Positions 57,566 to 64,000 of a stretch of 64,000 nt of DNA are shown here, piece after piece. The notes under the pieces are model-generated. The model saw nothing but the letters and a program-made list of their open reading frames with translations, had not been told where the DNA came from and made no database searches. The position numbers and the translations under genes were made by a program. Source of the DNA: Pseudoalteromonas sp. Z1A8 (lineage in GTDB: Bacteria > Pseudomonadota > Gammaproteobacteria > Enterobacterales > Alteromonadaceae); contig NZ_WTLB01000001.1 in NCBI RefSeq assembly GCF_011378855.1, positions 1-64,000 on the forward strand, read 5' to 3'. The stretch's first letter is position 1. Each line of letters starts with the position of its first letter.

Positions 57566-58339
57566 CTATCTCCCCATCCATCCGCCATCAACCAATAAAA
57601 TAGCGCCGTTTACATAACTAGCAGCCTCAGAAGCCAAGAACACTGCGGGCCCTTTAAAGTCTTCAGGATTTCCCCATCGACCTTGTGGAATGCGCGCTAA
57701 GATGGCTGCATTACGCTCTTTGTCATTGCGTAATGCTTCAGTGTTATCGGTATCAATGTAACCTGGCGCAATGGCATTTACATTAATGCCTTTACCTGCC
57801 CATTCGTTAGAAAGCGCCATAACCAATTGCCCAATAGCACCTTTACTAGCTGCGTAACCTGGTACTGTAATACCACCTTGAAAAGTGAGCAAAGAAGCCG
57901 TGAAAATAACTTTACCCTCGCCATGCTCTATCATTTGTTTGCCTATTTCGCGGCTTAAAATAAATTGAGCATTTAAGTTAACTTCAATCACTTTATCCCA
58001 TAAATCATCTCCATGCTCAGCCGCTGGTGCACGTAAGATTGTACCTGCATTATTGACTAAAATATCAATTTTAGGAAAATCGCTTTTAACATCATTAATA
58101 AAAGAATAAAGCGCATCACGATCACCAAAGTCACATTGATAGGCTTTAAAGTTTCGGCCAAGGGCTTTAACTTCTTTTTCTACTTCTGAGCCTTCAAGCT
58201 CTAAGCTTGCAGACACACCAATAATATCAGCGCCAGCCTGTGCTAAACCTAGTGCAATACCTTTACCAATACCGCGCTTACAACCTGTAACAAGGGCTAC
58301 TTTGCCTTCTAAGCTAAATTTTTCTAACATATTATTCAT
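57566..58339 (-). CDS. kduD: KduD-like SDR dehydrogenase of sugar-acid catabolism
   Basis: The 257-residue SDR has [16 protein letters not shown] near residue 15, NNAGT near residue 90, catalytic Tyr-Lys in [13 protein letters not shown] near residue 158, and the C-terminal [15 protein letters not shown] typical of 2-deoxy-D-gluconate 3-dehydrogenases (KduD). ATG at 58339 follows AAAGGTATT. It sits between a zinc dehydrogenase and an aldehyde dehydrogenase gene, so a role in a hexuronate or deoxysugar-acid route is likely. The exact substrate is open. Confidence 0.8.
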   Translation of the reverse strand: MNNMLEKFSLEGKVALVTGCKRGIGKGIALGLAQAGADIIGVSASLELEGSEVEKEVKALGRNFKAYQCDFGDRDALYSFINDVKSDFPKIDILVNNAGTILRAPAAEHGDDLWDKVIEVNLNAQFILSREIGKQMIEHGEGKVIFTASLLTFQGGITVPGYAASKGAIGQLVMALSNEWAGKGINVNAIAPGYIDTDNTEALRNDKERNAAILARIPQGRWGNPEDFKGPAVFLASEAASYVNGAILLVDGGWMGR

Positions 58340-58361
58340 TTTAATACCTTTATAATTTTTA

Positions 58362-59384
58362 TTATTGTGGATTACATTCAACAAGCGCTTTCATGCCTTC
58401 TGGATTTCCATTCATACTCGAAAATGCACTACCAATATCAGTTAACGAACTAACCGAACTAATAAAAGGTTTAAGATCTATTTGGCCCGATGAAATTAAC
58501 TCTATTGCCCAATCAAAATCTGCCGCTTCGTATACGCGCGCACCTAATAACTCCAACTCTTTCCAAAAGAATTGAAATAAATCGATTTCAGGTTTAACAC
58601 TGTGAATAGCCACCATGACTATACGACCCCGACGCCCTGCTATTTCGGTCATAGCCTCTATTGCGGGTTTTACGCCTGATACTTCAAATACAACATCTGC
58701 ACCTTTTGTTTGCGTCCAGCTATCTACATAGGCAGCTAAATCTTCTTCAATGGGATTAACCGATTTAACACCTAGCTCATTGGCAAAAGCACGGCGGCTT
58801 TCGTTAGGCTCAGACACGAGCACTTCTGCACCAACACTTTTAGCAACCGCAGCAACTAATTGCCCAATTGGCCCGCCACCAAGTACAACCACTTTCTCAC
58901 CCGCTTGTAAGCGCGAGCGTCGTACATCATGGCACGCAACAGATAACGGCTCTATTAATGCGCCTTGTTTTAAATCAACGCCTGCTGGTAATTTATGCAA
59001 AGTACGCGCTTTAACTGTCCAGCTTGACTGAAAAGCACCTGGCGTATCTATTCCCATAAACTTTAAGTTTTGACAAATATGCGTATGCCCTGCATTACAC
59101 GTAGGACAATCGCCACACCAATCTAATGGACGTACTACCACGTTTTCGCCTACAGCAAAGCCTTCAACGCCTTCACCTATTTCTGCAACAACACCTGATA
59201 TTTCATGGCCAATTGTTTGCGGAATAGACACTCGTTGATCCATTACGCCGTGGTATATGTGCATATCTGTACCGCAAATCCCAACGTATCCAACACTCAA
59301 TCTAATCTCACCCGCTTTAGGTTTAATAGATGTGCCTTCAACAATGTTAAATGACTTGTTACCTATATATTGTGCAGCTTGCAT
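58362..59384 (-). CDS. Zinc-dependent medium-chain dehydrogenase (sugar/polyol type)
   Basis: The 340-residue MDR protein has the catalytic-zinc motifs GICGTDMHIYHG near residue 35 and GHEISGVV near residue 60. The structural-zinc Cys cluster CGDCPTCNAGHTHIC spans residues 90-104. The nucleotide-binding VVLGGGPIGQL lies near residue 168. It belongs to the sorbitol/threonine dehydrogenase group and probably oxidises a sugar or sugar-acid hydroxyl. It is the first gene of the three-gene operon, with an operator-like dyad upstream. Confidence 0.85.
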   Translation of the reverse strand: MQAAQYIGNKSFNIVEGTSIKPKAGEIRLSVGYVGICGTDMHIYHGVMDQRVSIPQTIGHEISGVVAEIGEGVEGFAVGENVVVRPLDWCGDCPTCNAGHTHICQNLKFMGIDTPGAFQSSWTVKARTLHKLPAGVDLKQGALIEPLSVACHDVRRSRLQAGEKVVVLGGGPIGQLVAAVAKSVGAEVLVSEPNESRRAFANELGVKSVNPIEEDLAAYVDSWTQTKGADVVFEVSGVKPAIEAMTEIAGRRGRIVMVAIHSVKPEIDLFQFFWKELELLGARVYEAADFDWAIELISSGQIDLKPFISSVSSLTDIGSAFSSMNGNPEGMKALVECNPQ

Positions 59385-59674
59385 ATTTTTATACCTTCAA
59401 GAATGTTTAATTAAATAGTAACCAAGTAAAGCATCATCAAAACAATGCCGATACGAGGAATATCAAAGTGAACTATCACACCTTAATATGGTTTATTGTT
59501 AACAATTTACACCTAGGTATGTTGTTTGTAAAGCCACTATCAAAATTTAATATAACTTTAGAGCGCAAAAGCCAATACGTTAAAAAGCATTAAGAATAGT
59601 TATTAAAATTTACTTGTATGTTTTAATATCAACATATATTGTCAACAATTAACATGGTATAAAGAGGGACAATA
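59385..59674. promoter_or_regulatory. Divergent control region with two matched dyads
   Basis: ATTGTTAACAAT (59495-59506) and ATTGTCAACAAT (59638-59649) are near-identical 12-bp palindromes, 143 bp apart. The second lies 25 bp before the lipoprotein ATG, and the first about 110 bp before the dehydrogenase ATG. They resemble GntR-type operators. No regulator gene lies nearby. Confidence 0.6.
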
Positions 59675-61633
59675 ATGATTAAAAACAAAAAATCTGCGCT
59701 TAGCGTAGTGATTATCAGCGCTCTAAACTTAGCGGGATGCAGTCAAAACATACAAACACACACGCCCAGTAGTAAAACAAATAACAACGTAGTCTTTTCT
59801 GACGTATCTGAACAAGCAGGTTTAATAACACAAAAAAATTGGAAGTATGGCGGCCCTACCATTGCAGATATAAACAGTGATGGTCACTATGACCTACTAC
59901 TAACAAATCACGACACCACTCCTATTCGGTTGTTTATGGCAAATGGCGATAATACATACACACTACAAGATAATATTTTTCCACGAGCAGATCTTCATGG
60001 GATGTCGGCCGGTGATTACGACAACGATGGCGATCTCGACGTACTTATTGCACTAGGCGGTGGAAATGGCACCACACCTCAACCCCAGCGACTACTTAAG
60101 AACAATAATGGTAAATTTGAAGATAAAACTGTTGAAGCTGGCTTATCTAAAATGGGGGCTCGCGGGCGCTCTGTGCGCTGGGTTGATGTAGATGCCGATG
60201 GTGATCTTGATTTTATACAAGTAAACGCCGAAAAATTAATTCACGAAAATTCACCACGCAATATCATTTTTGAAAATCTCGGTAATGGAAAGTTTACTTA
60301 TCACCCATCAGCTACTTTTGAAAATATAAAAGCCGAGCGTGTATTATTAACCGATTACAATAACGATGACATACTCGATATTTTTGCTTTTGATGGATAC
60401 AACGATTTAACTATTTATCAAGGTAATAACGACTTTACCTTTGCCAATGTTACTAAAGATCTATTAGGTGCAAATAGTGAAGCCTACAAAGGCACGCTCG
60501 CAGTTGCACAAGCTGATATAGATAACGACGGCGATATGGACTACTACCTTGCTCGCGGAAAGCTAAGCTACGCTATCGCTAATAACAGTCTATCGTTTAA
60601 TAAAGGCAGCAAACGGCTAGACCTGCGTGATGAAGGTAATAAAAGCCACGATGGCATAACACTCATTACCGACAACACAAACTCAGGAAGTCTTATACTA
60701 AGTGACTTTTATCACTTCCCGCGTGCCAAGCTATTAAGCCAAATGGATGTATACATAGGTGAGAAAAAAGAACTAATAAATACACCTAGTAAAAACACCA
60801 CCATTAGCCAGAAAAAAGCGCAAGGGTTTCCAACTAAGCTTGATAAAACCGGCTGGTACATTGGGTATTTAGGGAATAATAAATGGCGAGTGGAATGGGT
60901 ACTTACCGACAACCTTGCATGGGATGTACGCGCATCATTCAAAAATGTAAAAAACTATCAAAGCGATTGGCAACCACAAAATCTCGCCCTTCCTGATGTA
61001 TTACTACGTAACGATAATGGTAAGCTGGTTGATATTTCATCTAAATTATCAGCATTAACAAACAGTAATAACTGGGGGGTTGTACCCGGCGATTTTAATA
61101 ACGACACAAAAATAGACTTTATGGTCTATCGCTTTGGCGAACTAAAAGAGCGAGTTGCTGATGTTTTACTCATTAACCAAGGTGATTACAAATTTAAAGC
61201 AACAATCACTCACAACGCTGATACCGAACGTGGCTTAGACTCACACGGCGATATGGGAGCCGCATTTGACTTTAACCTAGATGGAAAACTCGACCTACTA
61301 AGCGGAGATGAAGATAACGGCCAATGGCATTTATATAAAAATACCACTGAGTTAAGTCACGCCCACTTCACCCTTATTAGAGTTGGATACTCAAAAAGTG
61401 GGGTTGATCCGTATGGTGCAAAAGTACAAATTAAAACAGCAACTGCGAACCAATATCAAGTTATTGGCTCACAAAGTGCTACTCACTCGCAAAGCTTACT
61501 TAATATTGTGCATTTTGGATTAGCACAAGCTGATACGCTTTCATCAGTTGTAATTACATGGCGAGATGGCAGCCAAAAAACGCTCACTAATGTTAAGGTA
61601 GACTCACTAATAAAAGTGGGAGAATTTAAGTAA
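59675..61633 (+). CDS. FG-GAP/VCBS repeat lipoprotein with UnbV domain (CRTAC1-like)
   Basis: The 652-residue protein begins with a lipoprotein signal (SALNLAGCSQ, lipidated Cys near 22). Repeated calcium-binding DxDxDG-type loops follow (DINSDGHYDLLL, DYDNDGDLDVL, DVDADGDLDFI, DIDNDGDMDYY, DFNNDTKIDF, DFNLDGKLDLL), which should build a beta-propeller. The C-terminal GYSKSGVDPYGAKVQIKT to VVITWRDGSQKTL is an ASPIC/UnbV domain. It is exposed at the cell surface or in the periplasm and may bind polysaccharide or protein. It is divergent from the sugar-acid operon and shares a dyad with it, which suggests joint control. Confidence 0.85.
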   Translation: MIKNKKSALSVVIISALNLAGCSQNIQTHTPSSKTNNNVVFSDVSEQAGLITQKNWKYGGPTIADINSDGHYDLLLTNHDTTPIRLFMANGDNTYTLQDNIFPRADLHGMSAGDYDNDGDLDVLIALGGGNGTTPQPQRLLKNNNGKFEDKTVEAGLSKMGARGRSVRWVDVDADGDLDFIQVNAEKLIHENSPRNIIFENLGNGKFTYHPSATFENIKAERVLLTDYNNDDILDIFAFDGYNDLTIYQGNNDFTFANVTKDLLGANSEAYKGTLAVAQADIDNDGDMDYYLARGKLSYAIANNSLSFNKGSKRLDLRDEGNKSHDGITLITDNTNSGSLILSDFYHFPRAKLLSQMDVYIGEKKELINTPSKNTTISQKKAQGFPTKLDKTGWYIGYLGNNKWRVEWVLTDNLAWDVRASFKNVKNYQSDWQPQNLALPDVLLRNDNGKLVDISSKLSALTNSNNWGVVPGDFNNDTKIDFMVYRFGELKERVADVLLINQGDYKFKATITHNADTERGLDSHGDMGAAFDFNLDGKLDLLSGDEDNGQWHLYKNTTELSHAHFTLIRVGYSKSGVDPYGAKVQIKTATANQYQVIGSQSATHSQSLLNIVHFGLAQADTLSSVVITWRDGSQKTLTNVKVDSLIKVGEFK

Positions 61634-61643
61634 GTCCTGTTTA

Positions 61644-62311
61644 ATATGTACTAGCTCAGGCTTGATCTGACAGTTACCCATTTTTCTAATGATGACTGTT
61701 AGTTTAGATTTGAGCTAAATTATTTTCTGCCCAAACCGTTTTTCCATCCAGTGATGTTTTAAGTGGTGTTCGACCGCAACATACTTTCCCTTGATGAGTC
61801 CGATCATTGTTGTAGTAATCCATCCATTCGTCCAGATCTTTTTATAGTTCTTCCTTAAGCGTATAGCTAACAATTGAACGAACACCACTACCTGAAAAAA
61901 ACACGCCTAATTTACGAAGCTCATTGCTGCTTCTATGATGGCCGTGAGCAGGATAGTCAACTGCATATTTAATGACGGCTTGCTCTGTTTCTTCGTCAAC
62001 GCGATTCTTTATATTTAGTGTACGGTGGTTCTTTTCGATTAACGCATCAATCCCCCCTCATTAACGAGTTCTTGATAACGATAAAATGTATCTCGTGATA
62101 CGCCCATGACTTTACAGGCTCTTGATACATTGCCTAGTTCTTCAGCAAGGTTAAGTAAACCGGCTTTGTGTTTTATGGTTGGGTTGTTAGTGTGCAACAT
62201 GAGAGTTACCTTTTTGTTTGTTTTGATTTAAAGATTCGACACCTTTATCAAAACGGGTAACTCTCACTTTTTCAAGTTGAATTGTCAGATATTGTCTGAA
62301 CTAATACATAT
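61644..62311 (-). mobile_element. Internally deleted IS481-family insertion sequence
   Basis: The left end starts ATATGTACTAGCTCAGGCTT (61644-61663) and continues to 61675. It is matched by the inverted right end 62280-62311, whose complement starts ATATGTATTAGTTCAGACAA; about 25 of 32 positions agree. Between them are only the two ends of a transposase gene. The element is too short to be autonomous. No clear target duplication is seen. Confidence 0.75.
61704..62200 (-). pseudogene. IS481-family transposase, broken
   Basis: The 5' part encodes an N-terminal helix-turn-helix (AGLLNLAEELGNVSRACKVM then GVSRDTFYRYQELV). The 3' part encodes the end of the integrase core (DLDEWMDYYNNDRTHQGK then CCGRTPLKT). 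Lesions seen: a one-base frameshift in the C-run 62052-62057; loss of most of the DDE domain between a GVRSIV stretch and SYTLKEEL near 61865; and an in-frame TAA just before KDLDEW. It cannot make an active enzyme. Confidence 0.85.
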
Positions 62312-62314
62312 AAG

Positions 62315-64000
62315 TTAACTTAATATATTTTTGCCTTTATTCTCTTGTTGATGAATAGTTACTGGCCATCCTGGATACTGATTACTTGCTTTACCATCGG
62401 CTATATCTATTAAAAACTTATATGCTTCCATTGTGTATGTCAGCTTTTTAGAATCAAATGTAATAAAGCCAAAACCACTCCCTTTCTCATGTGCCTTTAC
62501 ATAACGATTACTGGATTTACCAACCTGTGGATTTCCTACCGCATAGACATAAATCTTATTACCGAAAGTGTCATTATATTCGCCAGTTTCGCCAAGGCCG
62601 TGTGCTGGCCGGTTTTGGTAAGGCATGCTCATCGAATCAGGTTTCCACCATCTTGGCCAACCGGCAGAAATAGCTGGCGTACAAAAAGCCCAATTGCTAT
62701 CTCTTTGCTGGTTTACGCCATATTGCGATAAAGAACCTAAATGGGTATCTCCACAAATATGTAACGCCATAGAGTCACGCATTGCGTCAATTGCACGGTT
62801 ACGTGCAGATGCAGGCCAACCACTCGAATCAAAATCATATTTCAAGAAGCGATCAGGTAGGGGCTGATGAGTAGAAATAGCAGCAAACACCGTTTGACTT
62901 AATACCGCTTTTAATTTATGCCCACGCCAATCATTACCCCACTTTATAAGAAAGTTCTCTTGGCGGTTTCCTAACAGGTCTAAGCCGGGGGGATTGAATA
63001 TAGGATTATAAAAAAGTGGGTCTTCATCTTGTCCCGTTTCGCCAACCGCAACATTAATACGCTCTGGGCCACTTTTCCATTGTCTGTCGGCAAGAATCGC
63101 AAAACCGACACCGCCATATAGCATAGTGCCATAATACGAGCTAATACCATTAGTTGGCGTTGGATCATAAGGATCTGGATTATGGTTGAGAGTGGTTTTA
63201 TGTATCATATTTATCACGCGTGCAGAATCAATATAACCACCTAATGCACTTGCTGAAGGGTCTTTGGAAATGTTTTCCATCCTTGCACCACCTTCCCCCC
63301 ACAAATTACCTTGGAGTACATCATGATCATCGGGCAAACAAATTGTCGGTTGATTACGCATTACCTCTTTGAAAGCCAAGCCAAACTGATAGAATTTGCG
63401 TAAGTAATTTAAAATCGCTAAATTATCTGGAGTACGAATTACACCAAATCCGCCATGACTTTCATAAATTTGATCACCAGAAAAGAACACCAAATCGGGG
63501 TTTAGTTTTTCGACATTTTGAGCAACAGGTTGGTACGGAAAACCATAATCATTTTGACACGTGAGCGCGGCCATTCGTAATTTTTCACTCGCTGGGTTCG
63601 CTTTTATAATCCCTGAATATATATCTGGGGTTTGTGTACCATCTGTGTGTTTTTCACGGTATACAACCCGAAAAGGCGTATCGCGTGTTTCATCCCAATT
63701 AGCAATACGAAAGGTCGCCAACCAGCCATCATGGTCTATGACTTGCGAATCAATAGCGAGCCACTGATCATCACGCTGTATTTGTAGTTCTATTTGCTGA
63801 TTATCTTGTTCACCTATAGGCCCTGTGTAAGCACTCAACTTCATCACAAAGCCTTCATCACTCAATGTATCGTTTAACGAATACATAGTCCAAAGTATCG
63901 GACCAAACGCTTGTTCATCTATTACTGAAAATGCTTCACCTTGCATGGTCCAATTACTAAATTTATATCGTGCGCCCAACTTGTCTTCAGGTGCATTTTC
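62315..64000 (-). CDS. PhoD-like metallophosphatase, 5' end beyond the window
   Basis: The frame stays open through 64000, so the N-terminus is missing; at least 561 residues are present. An N-terminal beta-rich domain is followed by the metallophosphatase core with FFSGDQIYESHGG, CLPDDHDVLQGN and HICGDTHLGSL, which supply metal-binding Asp, Asn and His. This resembles alkaline phosphatase D-type enzymes. No signal peptide can be judged. Similar proteins in marine bacteria act on phosphodiesters or accompany polysaccharide loci; the substrate is unknown. The decayed IS lies 4 bp downstream of its stop. Confidence 0.8.
   Translation of the reverse strand, partial: ENAPEDKLGARYKFSNWTMQGEAFSVIDEQAFGPILWTMYSLNDTLSDEGFVMKLSAYTGPIGEQDNQQIELQIQRDDQWLAIDSQVIDHDGWLATFRIANWDETRDTPFRVVYREKHTDGTQTPDIYSGIIKANPASEKLRMAALTCQNDYGFPYQPVAQNVEKLNPDLVFFSGDQIYESHGGFGVIRTPDNLAILNYLRKFYQFGLAFKEVMRNQPTICLPDDHDVLQGNLWGEGGARMENISKDPSASALGGYIDSARVINMIHKTTLNHNPDPYDPTPTNGISSYYGTMLYGGVGFAILADRQWKSGPERINVAVGETGQDEDPLFYNPIFNPPGLDLLGNRQENFLIKWGNDWRGHKLKAVLSQTVFAAISTHQPLPDRFLKYDFDSSGWPASARNRAIDAMRDSMALHICGDTHLGSLSQYGVNQQRDSNWAFCTPAISAGWPRWWKPDSMSMPYQNRPAHGLGETGEYNDTFGNKIYVYAVGNPQVGKSSNRYVKAHEKGSGFGFITFDSKKLTYTMEAYKFLIDIADGKASNQYPGWPVTIHQQENKGKNILS

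Noticed and set aside
1-64000. tRNA or rRNA genes
   Set aside because: Reading both strands I found no cloverleaf with the conserved T-loop sequence and no rRNA-like stretch; a dedicated scan would be needed to exclude them.
1-64000. Prophage, restriction-modification or defence island
   Set aside because: No phage structural genes, methylase/nuclease pairs or known defence genes are visible; the only mobile traces are the integron end, the decayed IS and a short MITE-like element.

Overview
The window looks like chromosomal DNA of a marine gammaproteobacterium of the order Alteromonadales, most likely Pseudoalteromonas. The evidence is AT-rich DNA, the ivd/liu branched-chain amino-acid gene order known from Shewanella and relatives, a chromosomal integron with Vibrio/Pseudoalteromonas-type attC, and core gene orders such as serC-aroA-cmk-rpsA-ihfB-lapA-lapB-pyrF and nrdA-nrdB-yfaE. 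The genus is an inference.

Regions. (1) 1-1839 is the integrase end of an integron: one attC, one cassette gene of unknown function, a putative attI and Pc promoter, a perfect LexA box, and an intI gene whose product lacks the catalytic His of the HxxR motif. (2) 1862-18415 is a large catabolic block of two divergent operons sharing one control region. ivdABCDEFG (minus strand) degrades isoleucine and valine. liuRABCDE plus a two-subunit CoA-transferase (plus strand) degrades leucine to acetoacetyl-CoA. (3) 18759-32431 is mixed: a LysR regulator, a 0.77-kb non-coding stretch with an exact 85-bp duplication, an orphan periplasmic binding protein, a secreted MsrA-thioredoxin-MsrB fusion, pxpB-pxpC-pcp (5-oxoproline metabolism), asnB, a PhzF-like gene, the ergothioneine pair egtB-egtD, and a BCCT osmolyte transporter. 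(4) 32691-56025 is mostly housekeeping: an exonuclease with a CBS/nucleotidyltransferase partner, trhO, a DEAD-box helicase, a CvfB-like protein, pyrF, lapB, lapA, ihfB, rpsA, cmk, aroA, serC, gyrA, ubiG, a HAD phosphatase, and nrdA-nrdB-yfaE. (5) 56113-64000 is accessory: a sugar-acid/lactaldehyde oxidation operon (aldA-like, kduD-like, zinc dehydrogenase), a divergent FG-GAP/UnbV lipoprotein, a decayed IS481-family element, and a partial PhoD-like phosphatase that runs off the right edge.

The least expected signal lies between the HAD phosphatase gene and nrdA (51204-52111). The nrdA control region, with its paired NrdR boxes and a DnaA box, is present twice, 655 bp apart. Between the copies is a non-coding segment with five successive inverted repeats, a 15-codon reading frame and a terminator-like end. 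This looks like an NrdR/DnaA-controlled small transcript or leader that I do not recognise. The integrase that keeps its SOS box but lacks a catalytic residue, the exact 85-bp duplication, and the matched operator-like dyads in the sugar operon are the other points worth following.

All calls come from reading the sequence and from remembered family features. No database search was run.
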